This document shows, in pieces, positions 16,304 to 24,727 of a stretch of 64,000 nucleotides of DNA (the stretch's first letter is position 1; each line of letters begins with the position of its first letter). Where the stretch lies: positions 505,056 through 569,055 of the forward strand of contig NZ_KB895412.1 in the NCBI RefSeq assembly GCF_000374845.1, given 5' to 3'. The translations under genes and the position numbers were made by a program. The notes beneath the pieces are model-generated. The model was not told where the DNA came from and made no database searches. It saw only the letters and a list, made by a program, of their open reading frames with translations. This DNA is from Paenibacillus terrigena DSM 21567 (GTDB taxonomy: Bacteria; Bacillota; Bacilli; Paenibacillales; Paenibacillaceae).

Positions 16304-17632
16304 ATGAAAATCGCAGTTATCGGATGTACACACGCAGGAACAGCAGCCATTGTGAATGCAGCAAATTTGTATCCAGAAGCAGAAATTACTGTTTATGAAA
16401 GAAATGATAATATCTCGTTCTTATCGTGTGGGATTGCACTTTATGTCGGCGGCGTTGTGAAGGATGCGGAAGGTTTATTCTACTCCTCGCCAGAGAAACT
16501 GGCTGAACTGGGTGTAACGACAAAGATGCGTCATGATGTGATCGCGGTTGATACCGATAACAAGATCCTTCGTGCACAGAATTTGGAGACGAACGAAGAA
16601 GTGGAAGATACGTTCGACAAGTTGATCATTACAACAGGCTCGTGGCCGATTCTACCGAAGATTGAAGGCTGGCAGCTCGATAATATCGTACTCTCGAAGA
16701 ACTTCAACCATTCGAATACGATTATTGAAAAAGCAAAACAAGCAGAACGCATTGTCGTCGTCGGTGCAGGATACATCGGAATTGAACTTGTGGAAGCATT
16801 CGAGATGAACGGCAAACAAGTAACCTTGATTGACAGCACCGAGCGTGTGCTCAGCAAATATCTAGACCCTGAGTTCACGGCACAGACGGAAGAGACGTTG
16901 AAGTCGCACGGCATTGAGCTCGCACTAGGACAGACGGTCACACGGTTCGAAGGCGAAGCGGGCAAAGTGACGAAGGTCGTGACAACGAAAGGTGAATACG
17001 AAGCAGATCTCGTCATCTTGTGCATCGGCTTTAGACCGAATACGGAACTCTTCAAAGGACAGCTCAAGATGATGGACAACGGTGCGATCATCGTGGATGC
17101 ATATATGCGTACGAGCCAGCCAGATGTCTACGCCGCAGGCGATAGCTGTGCGATTGTCTACAATCCAACAGGTCAGCATGCTTATATTCCACTCGCAACA
17201 AATGCTGTACGGATGGGAACGCTCGTCGCTCGCAACTTGGTAGAGCAGAAGATTGCCTATATGGGAACGCAAGGTACGTCGGGAATCAAAATCTACGAGG
17301 AGAACATTGCAACAACAGGCTTAACGGAGACTGCGGCTCTCGACATGGGGATGAATGTGAAAAGTGTTACAATCAAAGAACATGATCGTCCTGAATTCAT
17401 GCCAACGTATGAGGATGTAACGCTTAAAGTCGTCTACGATGCGAAGACACGCCGCATTATCGGAGCACAGCTGATCTCGAAGGCGGATCTAACCCAATCG
17501 GTGAACACCATCTCGGTCTGTATCCAGAATCAGATGACGGTGGATCAACTCGGATTTGTGGACTTTTTCTTCCAGCCACACTACAATAAGCCGTGGAACT
17601 TCTTGAATACAGCGGGATTGCAAGCACAATAA
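16304..17632 (+). CDS. nox: Water-forming NADH oxidase (Nox)
   Basis: This is a FAD-dependent pyridine nucleotide-disulfide oxidoreductase (442 aa) of the NADH oxidase/CoA-disulfide reductase family. It probably reduces O2 to water with NADH through a single redox-active cysteine. The FAD motif begins at residue 3 (VIGCTHAG), with His10 and the active-site Cys42 (SFLSCGIALYVGG) both at the positions found in enterococcal Nox. The NADH-binding motif VVVGAGYIGIE is near 150-160, the second FAD motif YAAGD near 277-281, and a C-terminal dimerisation domain follows. RBS GAGGAGG precedes ATG 16304. Operators upstream suggest redox control. CoA-disulfide reductase is the main alternative. Confidence 0.88.
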   Translation: MKIAVIGCTHAGTAAIVNAANLYPEAEITVYERNDNISFLSCGIALYVGGVVKDAEGLFYSSPEKLAELGVTTKMRHDVIAVDTDNKILRAQNLETNEEVEDTFDKLIITTGSWPILPKIEGWQLDNIVLSKNFNHSNTIIEKAKQAERIVVVGAGYIGIELVEAFEMNGKQVTLIDSTERVLSKYLDPEFTAQTEETLKSHGIELALGQTVTRFEGEAGKVTKVVTTKGEYEADLVILCIGFRPNTELFKGQLKMMDNGAIIVDAYMRTSQPDVYAAGDSCAIVYNPTGQHAYIPLATNAVRMGTLVARNLVEQKIAYMGTQGTSGIKIYEENIATTGLTETAALDMGMNVKSVTIKEHDRPEFMPTYEDVTLKVVYDAKTRRIIGAQLISKADLTQSVNTISVCIQNQMTVDQLGFVDFFFQPHYNKPWNFLNTAGLQAQ

Positions 17633-17643
17633 TTTAAGAGAAT

Positions 17644-17689
17644 AAAGGGCGAGGGGCTTCGATGAATCGATAGCTGCCTTGCCCTTTTT
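17644..17689 (+). terminator. Terminator of nox
   Basis: AAAGGGC (17644-17650) pairs with GCCCTTT (17681-17687), followed by TTG; inner GAGG/CCTT extends the stem imperfectly. Confidence 0.65.
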
Positions 17690-17822
17690 GGCATGCTCAC
17701 AGGTTATGTTTGTCATATAAATCCAGTTGTTATATGCAATCATTTGTGGTTAAATATTTGTAGTTTTGTGCAAAAAATCTGATTCTTTCAGAAAATAAGG
17801 CAAGAGATTACAGGGGGATCTT

Positions 17823-19130
17823 ATGAACAACGTAGTAAGTCAGAACAGTCTTGAAGGTGAGCCAACCGAGACGCGAGGACAGCGAATCAAGACACTCGCA
17901 GGCTCCATCCTTGGGTATGCGGCAGAAGGGCTCGATATGCTGCTTCTCTCATTTGTACTTGTATTTATTATTAAAGATTTCTCGCTAACAACGGTGCAAG
18001 CCGGGAATTTGACATTAGCAACGACGATCGGGATGTTGGTCGGTTCATACTTGTTCGGTTTCCTAGCGGATCTATTTGGACGGATTAAGATGTTGTCGTT
18101 GACCATTCTATTGTTCTCGGTTGCAACAGCGCTCATCTATTTCGCGAATGACTATTGGCATTTACTCACACTGAGATTTTTCGTTGGTATGGGTGTCGGT
18201 GGGGAATTCGGTATTGGGATGGCCATCGTAACAGAGACATGGTCCAAGAAAATGCGTGCACGCGCAACATCGGGCGTCGCATTTGGTTGGCAGCTTGGCG
18301 TATTGTGCGCTTCCTTTCTACCTGCATTAATCGTGCCACAATTCGGCTGGCGTGCAGTGTTCTTGTTCGGATTGATTCCTGCATTGCTCGCGATCTTCGT
18401 GCGTAAGAGCCTCAGTGAACCGAAAATGTGGGAAGCGAAGCAAAACCGTAAAAAATTATTACTTCAAAAAGAACGTGAAGGGACGATTCTTCCTGAAGAG
18501 CAAGTGGAATTGAACGGGATGAAGAAGTTCCCATTGCGCAAACTTTTCGCGAATAAAAAGCTGACGATGACAACGATCGGCCTTATTGTCATGTCCTTTG
18601 TTCAGAACTTCGGCTACTATGGGATCTTTACTTGGATGCCGACGGTATTGTCTGAGAAGTATGGATTTACCCTCGCGAAGGCGAGCGGTTGGATGTTTAT
18701 TTCGACGATTGGGATGTTGATTGGGATCGGGGTATTCGGTGTCCTAGCGGATCGCATTGGTCGCCGCAAGACTTTCACCATCTACTATATTGGTGGAACG
18801 ATCTACTGCATTATTTACTTCTTCGTCCTTAACGATGCTACATCCTTGTTATGGGGAAGTGCGCTGCTTGGTTTCTTCGCGAACGGGATGATGGGCGGTT
18901 TCGGTGCGATTCTGGCAGAACATTATCCATCAGAGGCGCGTTCGACGGCGGAGAACTTTATTTTCGGTACAGGACGAGGTCTTGCAGGCTTCGGGCCAAC
19001 GGTAATTGGCGCAATTGCAATCGGGGGGAATATCATGGGGGCGATGTCCTTGATCTTCTGCATCTATCCGATCGGTCTACTCTTCATGCTCTTGTTCGTA
19101 CCAGAGACGAAAGGCAAAGCGTTGGATTAA
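17823..19130 (+). CDS. MFS transporter, aromatic acid/sugar-acid symporter type
   Basis: This is an integral-membrane carrier (435 aa, about 12 TM) of the SP/AAHS-like MFS branch. The TM2-TM3 signature GFLADLFGRIK is near residues 79-89, and its repeat GVLADRIGRRK is near 306-316. A charged cytoplasmic loop of about 50 residues separates the two halves, and the C-terminus carries PETKGK, the sugar-porter-type end. RBS AGGGGG lies about 6 bases before ATG 17823. Substrates in this branch include aromatic acids, niacin and sugar acids; neighbours do not decide. No sugar- or acid-degradation genes are adjacent. Confidence 0.82.
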   Translation: MNNVVSQNSLEGEPTETRGQRIKTLAGSILGYAAEGLDMLLLSFVLVFIIKDFSLTTVQAGNLTLATTIGMLVGSYLFGFLADLFGRIKMLSLTILLFSVATALIYFANDYWHLLTLRFFVGMGVGGEFGIGMAIVTETWSKKMRARATSGVAFGWQLGVLCASFLPALIVPQFGWRAVFLFGLIPALLAIFVRKSLSEPKMWEAKQNRKKLLLQKEREGTILPEEQVELNGMKKFPLRKLFANKKLTMTTIGLIVMSFVQNFGYYGIFTWMPTVLSEKYGFTLAKASGWMFISTIGMLIGIGVFGVLADRIGRRKTFTIYYIGGTIYCIIYFFVLNDATSLLWGSALLGFFANGMMGGFGAILAEHYPSEARSTAENFIFGTGRGLAGFGPTVIGAIAIGGNIMGAMSLIFCIYPIGLLFMLLFVPETKGKALD

Positions 19131-19213
19131 TTTAACGAAGTTCGCAAGGCTAGTCAGCACTTGGAAGTCTGTGATATAGTGGTATGTGCTTTGGTAAAAA
19201 ATGAGTCCCAAAG

Positions 19214-19255
19214 CCGCGGTTCGTAACCATCCCGCGTTATCAAAACTAGGAGGAG
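19214..19255 (+). ncRNA. PreQ1-I riboswitch
   Basis: The stretch CGCGG-TTC (19215-19222), then CCCGCG (19231-19236), then an A-rich tail CAAAACTAGG (19241-19250) matches the class I preQ1 aptamer layout: a short stem, the conserved GGUUC loop, and an A-rich strand that folds back into a pseudoknot. The A-rich strand runs directly into the AGGAGG ribosome site (19248-19253), so ligand binding should hide it and block translation. The downstream gene is a queuosine-precursor transporter, which fits. Confidence 0.85.
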
Positions 19256-19261
19256 AGGCAA

Positions 19262-19945
19262 TTGTTTAATTTGGGTTTCGGGGTTTGTTTTGCCCTGGTT
19301 AATTTCGCACTATTTCTAATCTGTTATCGATTTTTCGGTAAAAAAGGGCTGTACGCTTGGGTCGGGGTTGCCACGGTCATCGCCAATATTCAAGTGACGA
19401 AAAATATCGAGATGTTCGGCTTTGTTATGACACTCGGGAATACGATTTACGGCACAATTTACTTGACGAGCGACTTGCTGAATGAGAAATATGGCGAGAA
19501 GGAAGCGAAGAAAGCCGTGTGGTTCGGGTTCTTCACATTAATTACGACGACGATTATGATGCAGATGGCCTTGCAGTTCAAGCCACATGAGTCCGGTATG
19601 GAAGCGCAGTCCGCGCTTGAGATGATCTTCGGCTTAATGCCACGATTAGCGCTCGGAAGTCTTGCAGCCTACTTCATTAGTCAGTTCTTGGATGTACGCA
19701 TTTATACGTTCTTGAAAAAAATGTTCAATAAGCCGAATCAGCTCTGGATCCGGAGTAACGGTAGTACAGGAATCAGTCAATTGGTCGATTCCGCCGTCTT
19801 CTGCACGATTGCGTTCGCAGGTGTGTATTCTTGGGATGTCTGGTTCGATATTTTCATTACGACATATGTGCTTAAATTTATTATATCTGTCGCTTCGACG
19901 CCGGCTTTATATATCGCGCGAGGCTTTAAGTTTAAGGAAGAATAG
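19262..19945 (+). CDS. Queuosine precursor transporter (YhhQ/YpdP family)
   Basis: This is a VUT/YhhQ-family (DUF165) membrane transporter (227 aa, about 6 hydrophobic segments) for preQ0/preQ1-type queuosine precursors. Typical features are the TLGNTIYGTIYLTSDLLNEKYG stretch (about residues 59-80; part of the acidic substrate region) and the Gln-rich FLDVRIYTFLKK segment near 143-154. Translation begins at TTG 19262, 6 bases after GGAGGAG. The preQ1-I riboswitch directly upstream overlaps that site, which strongly supports the function and suggests control at translation initiation. A strong terminator follows. Confidence 0.9.
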   Translation: MFNLGFGVCFALVNFALFLICYRFFGKKGLYAWVGVATVIANIQVTKNIEMFGFVMTLGNTIYGTIYLTSDLLNEKYGEKEAKKAVWFGFFTLITTTIMMQMALQFKPHESGMEAQSALEMIFGLMPRLALGSLAAYFISQFLDVRIYTFLKKMFNKPNQLWIRSNGSTGISQLVDSAVFCTIAFAGVYSWDVWFDIFITTYVLKFIISVASTPALYIARGFKFKEE

Positions 19946-19950
19946 GGGAG

Positions 19951-20002
19951 ACGCCGCATGTTCAGGGGAGCTGAACATGCGGCGTTTTTTTTTTTTTTTT
20001 TT
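19951..20002 (+). terminator. Very strong terminator with an 18-T tract
   Basis: ACGCCGCATGTTCA (19951-19964) pairs with TGAACATGCGGCGT (19972-19985), followed by 18 consecutive T (19985-20002). Confidence 0.92.
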
Positions 20003-20019
20003 GTGCTTCGAAGTGAACA

Positions 20020-20165
20020 GATCACCTGAGGGTGGGGAGGGGTGTCCCTCTCCAGCCGACTCTTGTCCGCCCATTCCTTGATTAGATAGAAGGATAGAAT
20101 GGGCTACCAAAGGCCGGACGCAGGCTCTTCCGAGGGACACCCCTCCTCCCTTGTTAAAGGTGATC
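20020..20165. repeat. Long imperfect palindrome, about 146 bp
   Basis: The ends GATCACCT (20020-20027) and AGGTGATC (20158-20165) pair. Inside, AGGGGTGTCCCTC (20038-20050) pairs with GAGGGACACCCCT (20132-20144), and GCCCATTC (20069-20076) pairs with GAATGGGC (20097-20104). All arms share a centre near 20090. This is a large cruciform-capable element in intergenic DNA, without an ORF. It may be a MITE-like or REP-like element; target-site duplications were not identified. Confidence 0.6.
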
Positions 20166-20283
20166 AACGTTCAAATGCAAAAAAGCCGCATGCGCGGGGA
20201 GGGAAAAGAAGGGAAGAGCAGTCGGGCTTTGCTTTCGCATAATACGCCTGGAATCACAACACACTAATCCCAAAACCTGATGG

Positions 20284-20440
20284 ATGGGGTACGGATGGAC
20301 CTTTAAACCGGATGCGCGAATTACACGTGCAGAATTTACGAAAATCGTGGTGAATGCCTTCTGCTTGAAGCCGAATGTTGGAAAAGTGTTCGAGGATACT
20401 AAAGGGCATTGGGCGAAACTGCCCAAGTTGACACATAGCA
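20284..20440 (+). pseudogene. Remnant of an S-layer homology (SLH) domain
   Basis: One frame reads YGWTFKPDARITRAEFTKIV and continues through NAFCLKPNVGKVFEDTKGHW, the classical SLH pattern (GYGDGTFKPDAxITRAEF and FxDxxGHWA). The SLH module is cut after about 45 residues: the frame then runs into unrelated residues and stops, and no start or larger gene surrounds it. It is probably debris of a cell-surface protein gene in the 20166-20475 intergenic stretch. Confidence 0.7.
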
Positions 20441-20586
20441 ATCCGGAAAGACGGTTCAAGGGTATAAAATGCTAGAAATTGTTGCCGTCCCTACATTGTG
20501 ATTTTTATAACTTTCTCAAAGGATCGACAGAGGTACAATGAAAAAGGCCAAAATTTTAAATATTATTATCGAGGAGGCCTTGATCG

Positions 20587-21378
20587 ATGTCTTATTACAA
20601 ACCGAATGAAATTGCTGAAATGACTGTCGATACCGGGGTGAAAAAAGCAAATAATCCAATATCAGCCGTGCTAACGCTTGGTTTTCTCGGTGGAGCCTTT
20701 ATTGCTATTGGGTATTTGCTCTATATACGCGTTATTGCGAGTGCGCCTCCGGCATGGGGTAGCTTTACTTCATTCATCGGCGGCAGTGTGTTCCCCGTTG
20801 GTCTGATCTTGGTGTTATTAGCCGGGGGAGAATTATTAACGGGGAATATGATGGCTGTGCCGCTCGCTTGGTTCAAACGCCGCATTTCCGCCGGAGCGAT
20901 GATCCGGAATTTAATTCTTATTACGCTAACGAACTTCGTTGGTGCGATCTTTATTGCGTATGCTTTCGGGCATGTCGTTGGTTTAACGGAGAGCGGACCT
21001 TATTTAGAAGCAACCGTGAGCATCGCGGGTCATAAGATTGAAGCGACGTTCCTCCAAGCGTTCGTCTCGGGGATTGGTTGTAACTGGCTTGTTGCACTCG
21101 CTGTGTGGCTGTCATACGGTGCGAAGAGCTTTGGCGGCAAAATATTAGGGATTTGGTTCCCGACGATGGCTTTCGTCGCGATTGGATTCCAACACGTCGT
21201 GGCTAATATGTTCGTCATTCCAGCAGCGATCTTCGCGGGTCACTATACATGGGCAGATTATTTTGGGAACTTCGTGCCTGTGTGGCTCGGCAATTTGGTC
21301 GGCGGGATGATCTTTGTCGCTGGTTTCTATTACGTTGCTTATTTGCGCAGAGAAGAGAATATGACATCCAAGCCTTAA
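20587..21378 (+). CDS. Formate/nitrite transporter family channel (FNT)
   Basis: This is a six-TM FNT channel protein (263 aa), forming pentamers for formate, nitrite or related monovalent acids. Visible hallmarks are the LLAGGELLTGNMM stretch (about residues 78-90, pore region) and the second half-repeat IGCNWLVALAVWL near 157-170, with the conserved HVVANMF segment (about 203-209) holding the gating His. RBS GAGGAGG precedes ATG 20587 by 10 bases. Bacillus YrhG (formate) is the nearest familiar relative, but the gene lies apart from any formate or nitrite metabolic gene, so the substrate is open. Confidence 0.88.
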   Translation: MSYYKPNEIAEMTVDTGVKKANNPISAVLTLGFLGGAFIAIGYLLYIRVIASAPPAWGSFTSFIGGSVFPVGLILVLLAGGELLTGNMMAVPLAWFKRRISAGAMIRNLILITLTNFVGAIFIAYAFGHVVGLTESGPYLEATVSIAGHKIEATFLQAFVSGIGCNWLVALAVWLSYGAKSFGGKILGIWFPTMAFVAIGFQHVVANMFVIPAAIFAGHYTWADYFGNFVPVWLGNLVGGMIFVAGFYYVAYLRREENMTSKP

Positions 21379-21399
21379 GTGAACGAATACGCATGGAAC

Positions 21400-21448
21400 A
21401 GAAGCCTTCGGATTCCACGAACACATGTGGAGCCCGGAGGCTTCTTTA
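21400..21448 (+). terminator. Terminator after the FNT gene
   Basis: AGAAGCCT (21400-21407) pairs with AGGCTTCT (21438-21445), with inner TCCAC/GTGGA pairing (21413-21417, 21427-21431). Confidence 0.6.
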
Positions 21449-21581
21449 CGATAACAAGAAAAAAGGCAAATATATGTCAAAAAGATATGAAAATCCATCA
21501 TAGAAGTATCGACTCTAGTAAGCTATACTATAAGGCAGTAATTCTAGCTAGACACGAACTGATCGAAGATGAGGTGTCCAT

Positions 21582-22544
21582 ATGGAACGAAATGAAAGAT
21601 CACTCGACGTCGTTACGTTCGGTGAATCGATGGCTTTATTCATGCCTACCGGGACGAAAGGAATCGCGTATTCGAACCAATTCGAGCGTCTGTTCGGCGG
21701 GGCGGAGAGCAATGTTGCTATTGGTCTTGCTCGGCTGGGTCACAAGGTGGGATGGTGCGGGAGCTTAGGAGCCGATCCGTTCGGCAAAATCATTGCGAAG
21801 ACGCTTCGCAGTGAAGGCGTCGATGTATCGCGCGTGCATTTCTCCGACTGCGCAGCAACGGGACTCATGTTCCGTGAGGTGGTAGCGGGTAAATCATCTG
21901 TCTATTACTACCGCCGGGATTCGGCTGCCAGCCGGATGACGCCTGCGAATTTGGATCCAGCCTATGTGGGACAAGCACGAATCCTACACATTACCGGGAT
22001 TACCGCTGCGTTAAGCGAGCCGTGCCGTGATACGCTGAGAGAAGCGATTCGAATTGCGAAGGCGCAAGGGGTTAAGATCTGCTTTGACCCGAATTTGCGG
22101 TTGAAGTTATGGAGCATTGACGAAGCGAGACCGGTTCTGCTAGAGCTTGCAGAGCTGGCCGATTATTTCTTACCAGGTCTAGACGAATTGAAGCTGCTCT
22201 ACCAGACGGAAGATTTCGATACCATTATCGCAAGGTTGAAAGCGTTGCCAGGTGTTGCGGTGGTGAAAGGCGGCGATGATTGTACGTACCTGCTCGAAGC
22301 GGGTGAAGTGCACGCGATTCCCTATTTCCGCGCACCACACATCGTAGATACGGTAGGTGCTGGCGATGGATTCTGTGCAGGGTTTATTGCGGGTATTGTA
22401 CGCGGAGAGTCCTTACTAGAAGCGGTACGTCTTGGAAATCTAATCGGGTCGATGGTAATTCAGATGGAAGGCGATTGGGAGGCGCTTCCGACCGCGGAAG
22501 AGGCCAATGCCGTCTTGCATAATATTCAGCATATTGAACGCTAG
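21582..22544 (+). CDS. kdgK: 2-keto-3-deoxygluconate kinase (KdgK)
   Basis: This is a PfkB/ribokinase-fold sugar kinase (320 aa) that phosphorylates 2-keto-3-deoxygluconate to KDPG. The family signatures are GGAESNVAIGLARLG near residues 39-53 and the catalytic DTVGAGDGFCAGF near 259-271, with Asp265 as probable base. RBS GAGGTG lies 6 bases before ATG 21582. KdgA follows 15 bases later, so the pair completes KDPG cleavage of hexuronate or pectin breakdown, or the Entner-Doudoroff route. A KdgR-type regulator is not in this window. Confidence 0.9.
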   Translation: MERNERSLDVVTFGESMALFMPTGTKGIAYSNQFERLFGGAESNVAIGLARLGHKVGWCGSLGADPFGKIIAKTLRSEGVDVSRVHFSDCAATGLMFREVVAGKSSVYYYRRDSAASRMTPANLDPAYVGQARILHITGITAALSEPCRDTLREAIRIAKAQGVKICFDPNLRLKLWSIDEARPVLLELAELADYFLPGLDELKLLYQTEDFDTIIARLKALPGVAVVKGGDDCTYLLEAGEVHAIPYFRAPHIVDTVGAGDGFCAGFIAGIVRGESLLEAVRLGNLIGSMVIQMEGDWEALPTAEEANAVLHNIQHIER

Positions 22545-22559
22545 GAGGCTAGGTGAGAG

Positions 22560-23225
22560 ATGAAAAAACTGAGATTGGTGCAACAAATCGTAGACGGTGG
22601 TGTCGTTGCGGTACTGCGTGGGAATTCACCGGAGGAAGTCGTAAGCATGGCGGAACAAGCTATCAAAGGAGGAATCAAGATCATCGAAATTACGATGACT
22701 GTTCCATTCGCATTGCAAGCCATTGAGACATTAGCGAAACGTTATTCAAGCGCGGATCCCTCTGCAGACAATTATGCGGTGATCGGCTCTGGCACGGTAT
22801 TGGATCCAGAGACGGCGCGTGCAACCATTCTGGCAGGTGCCGAGTTCGTCGTTGCGCCTTGTCTGAATGGTGAGACGATCAAGTTGTGCAATCGTTATCG
22901 TGTGCCGATGATGCCTGGTGTGATGACGATTCAGGAGATCCAGACAGCGCTCGAATTAGGCGCAGATGTGGTGAAATTATTTCCGGGTAACCTCTATTCG
23001 CCATCGATGATCAAAGCGATCAAAGGACCGCTTCCTCAAGCGAATGTCATGCCAACGGGCGGGGTATCGCTGGATAATTTGGGAGAGTGGATTGAAGCGG
23101 GTGCGGTCGCTGTCGGCATCGGATCTGATCTAACGAATGAAGCGGTGAAAACAGGCGATTATTCGATCATAGCTGCGAAAGCGGCCCAATATATCGCTGC
23201 ATATGCGCAAACGAAGCGGAATTAA
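22560..23225 (+). CDS. kdgA: KHG/KDPG aldolase (KdgA)
   Basis: This is a class I (Schiff-base) aldolase (221 aa) that splits KDPG into pyruvate and glyceraldehyde 3-phosphate and may also act on 2-keto-4-hydroxyglutarate. The motif IEITMTVPFA is near residues 41-50 (catalytic Glu), GTVLDPETA near 76-84, and the Schiff-base Lys in ADVVKLFPG near 136-144; the phosphate motif PTGGVSLDN lies at about 161-169. ATG 22560 follows GGAGG by 12 bases and lies 15 bases after kdgK, which indicates an operon. Length is normal for the family. Confidence 0.92.
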   Translation: MKKLRLVQQIVDGGVVAVLRGNSPEEVVSMAEQAIKGGIKIIEITMTVPFALQAIETLAKRYSSADPSADNYAVIGSGTVLDPETARATILAGAEFVVAPCLNGETIKLCNRYRVPMMPGVMTIQEIQTALELGADVVKLFPGNLYSPSMIKAIKGPLPQANVMPTGGVSLDNLGEWIEAGAVAVGIGSDLTNEAVKTGDYSIIAAKAAQYIAAYAQTKRN

Positions 23226-23335
23226 TCGTTATTTGATCATTTCAGCGTATCGACCTTATCCACTATAGACCATAGAATGAAGGGGTAATCACAATCATCA
23301 CGTATGTATTGACTAACAAGGAGTGCTGAACCCAG

Positions 23336-24631
23336 ATGAAATCCTTACGCATGAAGCGTAATGCAAGATCGTTCTCAGATTATCGAAAAAATTTATGGGT
23401 GTTAACGTTGGAAGGTGTTCCAGCGATTATTATGTTGACCCTGTTAGGAGGGCCTTTCCTAACAGGGTATTTGCTGCACCTCGGTGCAACGTCCCAGCAG
23501 ATCGGGCTTGTGCTCTCGATGGCGAGCATCGTCAATGTGGTTCAAGTGTTCGTCGCTTACTGGATGCAGCGGATTACGAACCGTTATTGGGTGCTCGTCA
23601 CGTTCAGTGCGATCCACCGGATTGGCTGGGCGGCAACGGGATTGATCCCGTTTATTTTCCCTAGCGATTACTGGATTCCCGTGTTTCTTACGATGTATTC
23701 GATTGCATTCCTCGGGAATGCGATTTCGGGTCTCGTCTGGACGTCGCTCGTCGGTGATATGGTGCCGGCAGGGATTCGCGGGCGGTACATGGGCATTCGG
23801 AACACAATGCTGAATGCGCTAGGCAGCTTGGTGTTGTTCATTGGGGGACAGGCGTTGGATCGGTTCCCGGGGCAGCAAGGCTTCAATTTATTGTTCATCG
23901 CAATCGGGATTTGTACGGTGCTCAATATTATCGCTTTTGCCAATTATCCCAAAATTCCGCTCGCCAAGTCGACGGAGTCTGAGTTTCTGCCCATGCTGAA
24001 GAAGCCATTCCAGGATCGGGCGTTCCTGCGCGCCGCGCTGTTCATTTCATTGTGGCTGTTCCTGCAAGGCATTATTGTGCCGCTGTTCTCGTATGTGATG
24101 CTGCATATTCTGCATATCAGCTACAATTGGATCTCCATCATTACGGTCGTTCAGACGGCCTTCATGATGATCAGCTTCTACATATGGGGCAACCTGAACA
24201 TGAAATATAGCAACAAAAGGTTGCTCTATTGCACGCTGCCCATCATTGCTTCGGCTTGTATGCTGTGGAGCTTCATCTCTGTATTTCCTGCTGTTGCGGT
24301 TCTGATCGCGATCCATGCTCTACTCGGGATCGGAATTGGGGGATTCAACCAGTTATCCTTCAACTTCATTATTGGGGATACGCCCAAAAGCGAGCGTCCG
24401 ATGTTCATCGCCGTCTATTCTGCATTAACGGGCTTCGCCGCCTTCCTAGGTCCGATCTTGGGTGGATGGCTCTATGAGATGCTGCGAGAAATGCCGGCGT
24501 GGATGCAATCGTATGGACTCTCGACCTTGGTGGGCTTTATGATGCTCCTATTGGGTCTGATCTTAGGACGGGTTGTGCTTCGAGATTCATACGCACCGCG
24601 TCCAACAGAGGTCGCACGTGAACTGACATGA
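23336..24631 (+). CDS. MFS transporter, substrate unknown
   Basis: This is an integral-membrane carrier (431 aa, about 12 TM). The signature loop between TM4 and TM5 includes MVPAGIRGRYMGIRN (about residues 142-156), the pattern typical of a Bacillales MFS group whose substrates are undetermined. RBS AAGGAG lies 11 bases before ATG 23336. It is 110 bases after kdgA and may belong to that transcription unit, which would make a KDG or uronate-type substrate thinkable, but this is only inference from position. Confidence 0.78.
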   Translation: MKSLRMKRNARSFSDYRKNLWVLTLEGVPAIIMLTLLGGPFLTGYLLHLGATSQQIGLVLSMASIVNVVQVFVAYWMQRITNRYWVLVTFSAIHRIGWAATGLIPFIFPSDYWIPVFLTMYSIAFLGNAISGLVWTSLVGDMVPAGIRGRYMGIRNTMLNALGSLVLFIGGQALDRFPGQQGFNLLFIAIGICTVLNIIAFANYPKIPLAKSTESEFLPMLKKPFQDRAFLRAALFISLWLFLQGIIVPLFSYVMLHILHISYNWISIITVVQTAFMMISFYIWGNLNMKYSNKRLLYCTLPIIASACMLWSFISVFPAVAVLIAIHALLGIGIGGFNQLSFNFIIGDTPKSERPMFIAVYSALTGFAAFLGPILGGWLYEMLREMPAWMQSYGLSTLVGFMMLLLGLILGRVVLRDSYAPRPTEVARELT

Positions 24632-24660
24632 TGTGCTCGCGAAGCTCATATAATACATGG

Positions 24661-24695
24661 AAAGGCTGTCGAACGGACGTTTCGGCAGCCTTTTT
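24661..24695 (+). terminator. Terminator after the MFS gene
   Basis: AAAGGCTG (24661-24668) pairs with CAGCCTTT (24686-24693), inner CGAA/TTCG; a T-run follows. Confidence 0.85.
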
Positions 24696-24727
24696 CTTGA
24701 AGTTATTTCGTTCAAGGGGGCGGTGGA

